A stretch of DNA of 64,000 nucleotides, from the NCBI GenBank assembly GCA_037126765.1, contig JBBCBC010000009.1:25566870-25630869 (forward strand). Reading direction: 5' to 3'. The notes beneath the pieces were generated by a model, which had not been told where the DNA came from, ran no database searches, and worked only from the letters and a program-made list of their open reading frames with translations. A program made the translations under genes and the position numbers. Shown here one piece after another: positions 46,342 through 55,858 of the stretch (the first letter of the stretch is position 1; each line of letters opens with the position of its first letter). This DNA comes from Stenogyne calaminthoides (taxonomy: Eukaryota; Streptophyta; Magnoliopsida; Lamiales; Lamiaceae).

Positions 46342-48128
46342 TGATGGTCCCGATTAAAACCGATTTTGCGCGTGCGGAAGCGAAACATGTCACATGATGC
46401 ATATAAAAATAGGGGTGAGGGAATGGTGATACCAAATTTTTGCTTTTAAGAACATGTGTGTTGTTTTGCTTATAAACAAATGCATATGGCAAGCAAGAAC
46501 ATAAAGCAGTAAAGAACACACGATTTTATAGTGGTTCAGACGAAACCCGTCTTACGTCCACTCTTCCCTTAACACAGGGGAACCTTAACCGAACTTATCC
46601 TGCGGGACTTATACCCCTCACGGGATGGCAGAGATGTTTACCGAGTTCTCACTCTACAAACTTAACCTGCGGGACTTATATCCTTCAAAGGATGGCCGAG
46701 ATGTTTACCGAGTTCTCACTCTACAAACTTAACCTGCGGGACTTATATCCTTCAAAGGATAGCCGAGATGTTTATCGAGTTCGCACTCAAACGGGACTTA
46801 TCACCCCTACGGGATTGCCTACCCTCCCTTGCGGGATTGCTAGATGTTTATCGAGTTCACACTCACCTACAAACTTATCCTATCAAACTGATTTGGGTAA
46901 GGTTTGTTTGGTTTCCAACTAGTTTGAGATTTTCCCTTACATTTGTTTAGCCTCAATGCTAAGGATGGGAAAATCTCTCTAAGCTTAGGATATAACATTT
47001 GTGCTTAGATCTAAGGTAGAACACTCTCGAATATATGCGTGTATCTCTCGCTCTGTGTTCTATGGTGGGAATGCTTGAGTATATAGAATCGGGTGCACAA
47101 TTCCTTTCAACGTGCCTTGTGTTGACTGCCTTAGCCGTGCTACGATCAGGCCATATTTTAGGACTCGCATCATCTGGCACACGACCTTGGCTGGGAACTG
47201 CTGGAACTCATATCTTCTTAGCTCTGTAGCATCGTTTGCTACATTCTCCACACTCTTCCACATTCATCCACGCTTGATAGTGAAGGAAGAACTTGTATTT
47301 ATAGTGTGGATTTGAATATTACCGTTGGAGAGAATCACATTCAAATCCATACTACGCTGTAGCTTTTTGCAGCTTTTTCAGGCTTGTCGTCTTCCTCTCA
47401 TTGGTCCACGTCAGCTGAATCTAACGTCTATATTCTTCAGTTTCTTCTGAGTCTCTAACGGCTATATTCTTCAGGATCTTCTGAGTCTCAGGATCTTCAT
47501 TTCTATCTGAGCCTTCAGGTTATCTGAGCATTTAGGTTATCTGAGCCTTCAGGTTCTTCAGTAACTTACTGAGTCTCAGGTTCTTGATTCAACAGACTTT
47601 TCTTGATGGACCTTATGCGATTAGGCATCTCGACACTTATGCTTCTTGAGTTCGGTTCTCGAATTCGGACATCCCCTCGGTCACATTTCGAAGCTATATC
47701 GATTTTTTCTTCTCGATCCGATCATTTCGATTGATCAGATCAACATATCTTTAGGATCATCTCAGGATAGCATCAGGTCTTCTCCATCAGGTTAGCATAT
47801 CAGGTTATCATATCTGATCTCGATCACGTCTGATCTCGATCAGCCTCTTTTGCTTATCTTCTGATCTGCAACCTTCTCTTCTGATTTGCTGGCTTTAGCT
47901 TTTCTTTACTTCTGATTTTGCACAGCTCATCAGTTGACTCCGGAACTCATCTTACTCAATCATTCTCGTCTGCAGCCTCATCTGATCTCGATCTTCTTCT
48001 TCTAATTTTGTGAGTTCCCCCTCAATTTGTTCTTTCGTTCCCCCTTAACTTGTTAACTGTAAAATATCTTGAATAACACAAGTTAATAATGTTTTGGCAT
48101 AATTCATCAAAACTAAAATATCCCAACA
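46342..48128 (-). repeat. Sir3-mini 3' LTR
   Basis: 1787 bp, begins TGATGGTCCCG and ends ATCCCAACA on the plus strand. Promoter core on the minus strand near 46560-46527 (GGACGTAAG, then GAACCACTATAA). Confidence 0.92.
46594..46794 (-). repeat. 67-bp tandem repeat, three units, in the Sir3-mini 3' LTR
   Basis: Units at 46594-46660, 46661-46727 and 46728-46794, each with TGCGGGACTTATA, GGATGGCCGAGATG and TTACCGAGTTCTCACTC. In transcription direction the array lies just upstream of the TATA box. Confidence 0.9.
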
Positions 48129-48269
48129 ATTTCCCCTTTTTTGATAATGACGCCAAAACATTTAAAAAAAAGCAATTACAGAGATCGAGTTTTTTGGTTT
48201 TAAAAAGATCAGTTCAGGTGGTCACTTTGAAAACAGTGAACCTTTTGAACTACCCGCTCTGATACCAAT
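48129..48269 (-). other. Sir3-mini internal region (PBS and PPT only)
   Basis: Minus-strand order: PBS TGGTATCAGAGCGGGTA (48267-48251), about 100 bp without coding potential, a TTTTGGCGTCATTATC block, then the PPT AAAAAAGGGGAAAT (48142-48129). The PBS is separated from the LTR by two bases. Confidence 0.92.
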
Positions 48270-50074
48270 TGATGGTCCTGATTAAAACAGATTTTGCGCG
48301 TGCGGAAGCGAAACATGTCACGTGATGCATATAAAAACAGGGGTGAGGGAATGGTGATACCAAATTTTTGCTTTTAAGAACATGTGTGTTGTTTTGCTTA
48401 TAAACAAATGCATATGGCAAGCAAGAACATAAAGCAGTAAAGAACACACGATTTTATAGTGGTTCAGACGAAACCCGCCTTACGTCCACTCTTCCCTTAA
48501 CACAGGGGAACCTTAACCGAACTTATCCTGCGGGACTTATACCCCTCACGGGATGGCCGAGATGTTTACCGAGTTCTCACTCTACAAACTTAACCTGCGG
48601 GACTTATATCCTTCAAAGGATGGCCGAGATGTTTACCGAGTTCTCACTCTACAAACTTAACATGCGGGACTTATATCCTTCAAAGGATGGCCGAGATGTT
48701 TACAAAGTTCGCACTCAAACGGGACTTATCACCCTTACGGGATTGCCTACCCTCCCTTTCGGGATTGCTAGATGTTTACCGAGTTCACACTCACCTACAA
48801 ACTTATCCTATCAAACTAATTTGGGTAAGGTTTGTTTGGTTTCCAACTAGTTTGAGATTTTCCCTTACATTTGTTTAGCCTCAATGCTAAGGATGGGAAA
48901 ATCTCTCTAAGCTTAGGATATAGCATTTGTGCTTAGATCTAAGGTAGAACACTCTCCAATATATGCGTGTATCTCTCGCTCTGTGTTCTATGGTGGGAAT
49001 GCTTGAGTATATAGAATCGGCTGCACAATTCCTTTCAACGTGCCTTGTGTTGATTGCCTTAGCCGTGCTACGATCAGGCCATATTTCAGGACTCGCATCA
49101 TCTGGCACACGACCTTGGCTGGGAACTGCTGGAACCCATATCTTCTTAGCTTTGTAGCATCGTTTGCTACATTCTCCACACTCTTCCACATTCATCCACG
49201 CTTGATAATGAAGGAAGAACTTGTATTTAAAGTGTGGATTTGAATGTTACCGTTGGAGAGAATCACATTCAAATCCATACTACTGTTTTGTAGCTTTTTT
49301 TGACTTTTTCAGGCTTGTTGTCTTCCTCTCATTGGTCCACGTCAGCTGAATCTAACGGTTATATTCTTCAGTTTCTTCTGAGCCTCTAACGGCTATATTC
49401 TTCAAGATCTTCTGAGTATCAGGATCTTCTGAGTATCAGGATCTTCAGTTCTATCTAAGCCTTTAGGTTATCTAAGCCTTCAGGTTCTTCAGTAACTTAA
49501 TGAGTCTCAGGTTCTTGATTCAGCAGACTTTTCTTGGCCGGACCTTATGCGATCGGGCATACCGACACTTAAAGCTTTGCGAGTTCGGTTCTGCGAATTC
49601 GGACATCCGACCCTCAGTCACATTGATTTCAAATTTATCGATTTCTTCTTGCACTGATCGTCATTTCGGACCGATCGGATCAACATATCTTCAGGATCAT
49701 CTCAGGATAGCATCAGGTCTTCTCCATCAGGTTAGCATATCAGGTTATCATATCTGATCTCGATCACGTCTGATCTCGATCAGCCTCTTTTGCTTATCTT
49801 CTGATCTGCAACCTTCTCTTCTGATTTTCTTGGCTTTAGCTTTTCTTTACTTCTGATTTTGCACAGCTCATCAGTTGACTCTGGAACTCATCTTACTCAT
49901 CTAATCTCGATCATTCTCGTCTGCAAGCCCCGTCTGATCCGGATCTTCTTCTTCTGATTTCGTGAGTTCCCCCTCAATTTGTTCTTTCGTTCCCCCTTAA
50001 CTTCTTAACTGTAAAATAGTAACACAAGTTAATAATGTTTTGGCATAATTCATCAAAACTAAAATATCCCAACA
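48270..50074 (-). repeat. Sir3-mini 5' LTR
   Basis: 1805 bp, aligning with 46342-48128 from end to end. The interval 49540-49690 shows CG-rich strings where CAG/CTG would be expected, as does the other LTR at 47610-47720. Confidence 0.92.
48522..48722 (-). repeat. 67-bp tandem repeat, three units, in the Sir3-mini 5' LTR
   Basis: Same unit and count as 46594-46794, so the triplication predates the insertion of this element. Confidence 0.88.
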
Positions 50075-50079
50075 AAAAC

Positions 50080-50861
50080 AAAACTTAAATTAAACATATT
50101 GAGCACAAATTATCCAATCGTCATGATTTAATTTTTCTTGTCTTGATCTTGAAGAAACTCCGTCTTGGTTTCTCCCATTCGTTCGTCTCAAAAAAAAATT
50201 CCACCTAGAATCGCCACGCCAAGTAGCTCGTGGCCGGGATGCACGTCCGCATCCGGCCAGCTACTTGGTCGAGCGATCGCGCCCGTGCGCCTAGGTGCAT
50301 CGCGCGTCGCCCTTGGAGCTCGGCAACCTCGACAGGGGTATCGGTAAGCACTGCCTTCGCAGCAGGCGCGTCGTAAGGCTTTGTCCTCATTCGCCCATCC
50401 TCCCGATCCGCTTGGCGGCGTCAGGTCTAGCAGGCGCCCGCCTAGCCGTCGATCAGGGCAAACCCCGCCCGACTCCCAATGCCGAGCCCACCCGTCTTGC
50501 GTACCTTGGCCAATGCGTTCGCCAGACGATGACGTTGCGCGATGTACGGTTCCAGATCCGTTTTAATCTCCCGTCTCCGTCTTTGATCCGGTTACAATTT
50601 ATTTAAAAAAAACCTAAAATCTAGACTAGTCTATTACATTGAACAAATTAAATAGCCTAATCTACTCGTGGATTTTATAACGAGAAAAATAAATTCGAAC
50701 GAGTCGAATTAAAACCAATCATACACATGAAATAAATAAACACATTAAACACCATGACAATTGGACACCTGCAAAATAGATCTAACAATTTTACTATCCA
50801 ATTTTCAATTTTAATGGCCAACAAATTTAAATAACAATTTAAATACAGAGCTCGAAACCAA
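50080..50861 (-). other. Cop1-c leader, PBS-proximal part with GC-rich cassette
   Basis: The AT-rich flanks match Cop1-b: the AAATTGTAACCGGATC and GAAGACGGAGACG-like borders occur at 50598-50565 (minus strand), with a TTTCTCC-rich text at 50160-50185. The GC-rich core at 50205-50560 is mostly unlike the core of Cop1-b. Contains a 50-bp palindrome. Confidence 0.75.
50219..50268. repeat. 50-bp palindrome in the Cop1-c leader
   Basis: CCAAGTAGCT...AGCTACTTGG arms with matching GGCCGGGATGC and GCATCCGGCC inner arms; a 3-bp CGT bulge and a short ACGTCC centre. Transcribed, it would form a stable hairpin. Confidence 0.85.
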
Positions 50862-50874
50862 GGTTCTGATACCA
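50862..50874 (-). other. Cop1-c primer-binding site
   Basis: Minus strand TGGTATCAGAACC, two bases inside the 5' LTR; one difference from the Cop1-b PBS. Confidence 0.9.
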
Positions 50875-50876
50875 GT

Positions 50877-52713
50877 TGTTGGAAAATTAGGGGTGCCCGG
50901 ATCTATTCGAGGTGTATCTAAATACATATTTAAATCAATCAATTAATTACTAACATGAATCAATCATAAATTAATTCAACATAATAATTAAATAAACAAC
51001 AACAACATGCGTACATGTAATTCACGTAAATCCTAAGCATGCGGAATCTAGGAGTTACGAAATTACATACCTTTTGGAGTGACAAACGTTGAGACAATGG
51101 ATCAACCCAAATTACCTTCTAAAATATGTCCCACCGTCCACGAACGTAATCCGGTGGGAGGATTCTCACGAACGATTTTAATAAAGGAGAAAACACAAAA
51201 TTATATTGCACCACCTTTGTGGATTTCTAATTTTTCCAACACATGGAATTATATTGGGGATGAAGGATCATCCCCTATTTATATTAGTAGGGGTGGCCGA
51301 TTTTTTGCTCTAGAAAAATAAGGAGAAAATCTTTTTCTTGATCTCCAAGAAATCTTGAATATATCCCATATATTTTTTTCTCCATAATTAAATTTTTCCA
51401 CAAAAATCCCACATCCCTTTTATGGAAAATTTCGAAAAATTAAGGAATGAAAAATCCAAGATTTGGATCTTCTTGAATTTATGAGATATTCTTGTATTCC
51501 AAGAATACATATCTTCCATAATATCTTTTCAAGAAAATCAACAAAATCTTTCCTTCTTTTATTTATCAAAATTTTCGAAAAATTCATAATAAATAGTCAA
51601 GTGGGAGATTTCTTGAATTTAATGAGATAATCTTGTATTCCAAGAATACTTATCTTCATTCCATAACAAAATTCAAAAAAAATCTTTCTCCCCTTAATTT
51701 ATTATTTTCGAAAAAAACTTGGAAAATTAGGCAATAGTATTTTCTTCTCCTTTTCATTAATTGGACTTATATTGGGCTATTTGAGGGGCCTTTAGGAGAA
51801 TTAAGATTGGACCTCCAATGGGCTATGAAACTTTAATATTAAGCCAAAATATTATTCAAGCCCATTAATATTAATTTACTCCACTATAAAATTAATATTG
51901 AACTATCCATCTTAATCCATATTACGACAATATGACCCCTGGTTATTATTTTCCGTGTTTAAGATTATTTAGTCCATTAATTAATTAAGCCACTGAAAAG
52001 CTTTATATTAATTAATATCTTATGTCCTTGGAGTAAAGACAGCTCAACATTATTATCCATACCGGAAATAATTTTCCACTTGCAAGATTTGGTATGATAA
52101 AACTTATGAGCCCACCAAGGGGAAAAATCACACAAGACTCGCTTGCACACGTTGCTCTGTATTAAATCTTAGCAATTGCCATATAATTAATAATATTGCC
52201 CAAAATGCAAAGTATAGAATCAATGTCTGACTCTAAACCCAACACAGATCAAAGCAATAAGTATCAATTACATGCAATTATATTTAAGTGACAGAGGTTA
52301 AGAAATCAATAACAACTGAGGTCTAATTCTTCATCCCTTAAGTCAGTACGGAAGAATTTATCCTCTCTGTAGGTCATCTTCAGCACATCATAATGTGTTA
52401 GTGCAATCTCTTGGTCAAGACAAGTCAATCTGATCTTTGCACTTCAACCTCTACCAATGAAGTGTTCAATTCCATCTAGGTTGTGAAGTTGTACTTTTAT
52501 TTACAAGGAACTGTTAATGTGATCTTCTGTGATCGGGTATCACCACATTAACTACAGTGTAATATTGTGTTAATATTGAACGGTTTATAATAAATAATTA
52601 ACATTCATTCATATTTAAAGCAACAGTGATAAATATTTTATTTTCAGTAAATAGGATAGAAATTCAGTTTGGTTATACAATGTAAAAGCATACTTTCCAG
52701 TATAACCCCAACA
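50877..52713 (-). repeat. Cop1-c 5' LTR
   Basis: TGTTGGAAAATTAGGGG start and ACCCCAACA end on the plus strand, next to TSD GTTCA. Confidence 0.92.
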
Positions 52714-52954
52714 GTTCATGTGAACGGGTATCCATCTTCTCAATAGTTGTCACTCCAAGAGGTTAGTTTACGTAAACTCCTAGCAATTCCGCATGCGTAG
52801 GATTTATGTGGCTTGTTTATATGCATGATTTGTTGTTGAATTATTATTTGAATTAATATAGGATTAATTCATGTTAGTAATAATTGTTAGAATTAAATTT
52901 ATATTTAAATATTCACCCCAAATAGATCTGGACAATTAATTCCCCAACAGGAAC

Positions 52955-53400
52955 CCTCAACAAAACGTGGTTGCAGAACAAAGAAATAGAATTCTTTTAG
53001 AAATTGTCAGATCAATGATGAGTTATGCGGATCTGCCCAAATCGTTTTGGGGTCACGTCCTGAAAACAACGGCTTATATTCTAAACTTGGTACCATCCAA
53101 ATCGGTTCCCAAAACCCCTAGAGAATTGTAGACCGGGTGCAAACCCAGTTTGAGATACATGAGAATCTGGGGGTGTCCAACATACGTGTTGGACAAAGAA
53201 GCCAAAAATTTGGATCCACGTTCAGAATTAAGGTTGTTTTATAGGGTACCCCAAAGGAACGAAAGGGTGCATGTTCTATGGCCCCGAAGATCAAAGATTC
53301 GTAATAAGTACGCACTTTAGATTTTTGGAAGAAGACTATATGAACGAAAGAAAGCCTAAAAGTGAGATTACCTTGGATGAACTAAGAGGGCCAAACCCAA
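52955..53400 (+). pseudogene. Cop1-b integrase, downstream part
   Basis: Continues the frame cut at 33361: QRNRILLEIVRSMMSYADLP with the catalytic Glu, FWGHVL, AYILNLVPSKSVPKTPREL followed by a TAG in place of Trp, WGCPTYVLDKEAKNLDPRSE, then a frameshift in a T run near 53236. FLEEDYMNERKPKSEITLD is back in frame from 53271. Confidence 0.88.
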
Positions 53401-53943
53401 TGCTAACTGTACAAGTGGACACACCAAGCGAAACACTTACACAACTGGAACCTCGTCGTAGTGGAAGGATAGTTAGACAACCTGAGCGATTCATGGGGAT
53501 AGGAGAGTCCTCGGACTTGGTCTCCAGTGACAATGAATCAGACCCCTGGTCCTATAACGAGGCAATCCAAGACAAGGATGTAAATTCTTGGCAAACAGCA
53601 ATGGAAGCCGAAATGGGTTCGATGGATCACAATAAAGTGTGGGAGCTAGTCGAACCACTTAATGGGGGTAAAACCCATTGGATGCAAGTGGGTATACAAG
53701 AGAAAAAGAAGACCGGACGGGAAGGTAGAGACCTTCAAAGCTAGACTTGTGGTGAAAGTGTACACTCAGAAAGAAGGGATCGATTATGAGGAAACATTTT
53801 CGCCCGTAGCCATGCTCAAGTCCATTCGTATTCTCTTGTCGATAGCTGCGCATCTAGATTTTGAGGTCTGACAAATGGATGTCAAGACAATTTTCCTTAA
53901 CGGAAGTCTTGAAGAAGAAATCTATATGCAACAACCCGAAGGC
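53401..53943 (+). pseudogene. Cop1-b reverse transcriptase, upstream part
   Basis: The integrase-RT linker (RRSGRIVRQPERFMGIGESS) leads to VNSWQTAMEAEMGSMDHNKV, KPIGCKWVYKRKRRPDGKVE, FKARLVVKVYTQKEGIDYEE and MLKSIRILLSIAAHLDFEV, then a TGA, QMDVKTIFLNGSLEEEIYMQ. One frameshift lies near 53660 in a G run. The frame is interrupted after QQPEG by solo LTR F. Confidence 0.9.
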
Positions 53944-55567
53944 TGTTAGTATTAGTGTCCTAGAGACAATCTATTGTAAGGACACAATACTCGATAATAT
54001 TCAGTTTGATTTAATATTATAGTTCATTTAATATTAATGTATGGCAACACACTTGTTTGAATATTATGTTTGATTGTTTGCATTTATTCATGCAAGTGTT
54101 CCCATGAGTCATTACTGTCATTGAGGTTGTGAGAACTCAGATGACTTAAGCATGATTCTCAAATGGCCGCATGATTCTCAAATGGCCCCGATCAAGAATC
54201 ATCAAGAATGGGATATTGATGATGCAATTGAGATTGGTGTGCGATCTGCATCATACTCTTAGAGAGTGTAGTAAGATCTCAGTTACTACGAGGTAATAGG
54301 TATCTCATGATGGATGCACAAATACCTTAGAGGGTATTGGTATACCCATCCGAGAAACCGTTTGATGTAAGTCCATAATATGTGTTTACGGGTGTCTCGG
54401 TTAGTGGGAGTGATGCGATACTCCTTTGACTTGAGGTCAATACGCACGACATGTATGGAGTGATGAACTTTGACCATGACCGACACTTCCATTCGTCTAT
54501 GGGTAGATATGGCTTGGATTGGGTTCATCACGAAGTGCATGTGCGTGGTAGTTGAGCCAAGAATATGATTCATTCCTCAATGTGGATTTAGAGATAATAC
54601 TCACCTTCTCATCATAATTGGATCAAAGTCATCGGCTGATGTACGTCAACTTAGACTTTGTGGCTAAGTGTGACATACATGATTAGTTAGTGGTTAGAGG
54701 TAATATGATTAAGTTATTTGAATGGACACTTCATCATGTTCAAGACTTAATCGAGTATTCGCGAATGAAAGGAGGAAATCGTAATAGCCCATGTTTCAGT
54801 TACAGGTAGTTGCACGTTTCTCGCAACGTACCTTATATATTGAGAATGTCTGATTTATTGTCTAGGGTTCAATTAAGACCGTTAGTTTGACTAATCGCTC
54901 GATATATGAGGGCCTATGGGTCACACAACAAGTAGTTCCCTTTTACGGATTATAGTTGGTTGATTAAATGTTAAATTGGATTTAATATTTAATTTATGGA
55001 GAATTAATTAATAATAGATTAATTTAGAATTAATTATTATTAATGTTTAGTTAAATTGTATTTAATTAAATAGGATTCCCAATAATAATATATGGAATAT
55101 TATTATAGGATTTAACATATATGGAATCAAATCCGTAGAGATTTGATATACATGGGAATTAAATCCGTAGAGATTTTATATATGGGAAATAAATCTAAGA
55201 GATTTATTTTATAAGATTAGGGATATTATTTTCTAATCAAGTTAGCTTAAGATTTAAGCTGGGCTTTCCCTATATATATGAGTTCTTGGGAATTCACAAA
55301 TAGCGTTAATTCATTATTCTCTCCATAAGATCTAGATTTAGAATTTTCCTAGCAAATTCATCTCAGGATTCAACGCTGGCAAATCCGTGCAAGTTCGTGA
55401 TTGAGGATTATGTGGATACCATAGTAGAGAAATATGTGTACGATTTACTGTAAGGTTTCTCTTTATGTTTATATGTATTCAATTATGCAATTAATTGTTC
55501 GTTGTTGGCGAACTGTTTATTTCCGTTGCGCATGTATTACGTGTTTACGTGCCTCTAAATTCCAACA
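53944..55567 (+). repeat. F: solo LTR of an unassigned family
   Basis: 1624 bp, TGTTAGTATTAGTGTCC...AATTCCAACA, with a perfect TSD AAGGC (53939-53943 and 55568-55572), in the RT of Cop1-b. A TATA-like CCCTATATATATG near 55268 supports plus orientation. Around 55105-55200 a roughly 30-bp motif (AAATCCGTAGAGATTT) repeats three times with drift. No PBS, PPT or coding sequence inside, hence a solo LTR. Confidence 0.88.
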
Positions 55568-55572
55568 AAGGC

Positions 55573-55858
55573 TTCATTGAAAAAGGCCAAGAGCATCTGG
55601 TTTGCAAGCTCAAGAAGTCAATCTATGGACTGAAGCAAGCATCCCTTGCTTGGAATCAATGTTTTGATCAAGTTATAAAATCTTATGGTTTTGATCAAAA
55701 CGAGTTCGAGAGTTGTGTGTACAAAAGGCGTGTCGGAACTGCCTTGGTATTCTTGGTACTATACGTAGATGATATTCTGCTCATCGGGAACGATGTAAAG
55801 GTGACGTAAGGGCATGACTGTAAAAAAAGTTTGATATGAAGGACTTGGGAGAAGCCGG
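55573..55858 (+). pseudogene. Cop1-b reverse transcriptase, downstream part
   Basis: FIEKGQEHLVCKLKKSIYGL, WNQCFDQVIKSYGFDQNEFE, and the polymerase site YVDDILLIGNDVKV (near 55765). Relative to Cop1-a, 7 bp are missing after GATGTAAAGGTG (near 55802), which shifts the frame. The domain ends at 55858 in a junction with LTR sequence, so the rest of RT, RNase H and the PPT are deleted. Confidence 0.88.

Larger units (their letters stand above)
46342..50074 (-). mobile_element. Sir3-mini: two-LTR element with a 141-bp internal region
   Basis: Two near-identical LTRs (46342-48128 and 48270-50074) enclose only 141 bp, which hold a complete initiator-Met PBS and a Sirevirus PPT. TSD AAAAC is perfect (46337-46341 and 50075-50079). 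All gag, pol and env-like sequence is absent. It is therefore a non-autonomous derivative that either moved in this form using proteins of another Sirevirus, or lost its interior after insertion. The family also has a solo LTR at 57213-58833. Confidence 0.92.
36341..52713 (-). mobile_element. Cop1-c: two-LTR Copia element, minus strand, with nested insertions
   Basis: LTRs at 36341-38177 and 50877-52713 (1837 bp each), a PBS, a PPT and Copia pol between them, and a perfect TSD GTTCA (36336-36340 and 52714-52718). Two insertions sit in its leader: solo LTR Cop1-s2 and the two-LTR Sir3 element. Pol has fewer lesions than in Cop1-a, but the centre of gag is missing. Confidence 0.93.
33362..52949 (+). 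repeat. Cop1-s1: solo LTR in the integrase of Cop1-b, expanded by nested insertions
   Basis: TGTTGGGG start, CCCCAACA end, TSD GGAAC on both sides (33357-33361 and 52950-52954). No internal region belongs to it. LTR sequence is present as 33362-33481, 35073-36340 and 52719-52949, about 1.62 kb after removing the inserts. The rest is a solo Sir2 LTR and Cop1-c. Confidence 0.92.

Noticed and set aside
50480..50560. Weak resemblance of the Cop1-c GC cassette to small-subunit rRNA (TTGGC.AATGC.TTCGC)
   Set aside because: Only about 15 matching bases in a GC-rich stretch; no extended match recalled on either side.
36341..52713. LTR-interior-LTR-interior-LTR structure, suggesting a tandem (three-LTR) recombinant
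   Set aside because: The middle LTR (42087-45860) has its own TSD (TGGGT), and the leader sequence is continuous once it is removed, so it is a later solo-LTR insertion, not a tandem.
54286..54573. 95-codon frame in solo LTR F
   Set aside because: No domain, no start context, inside a non-coding LTR and antisense to its likely direction.
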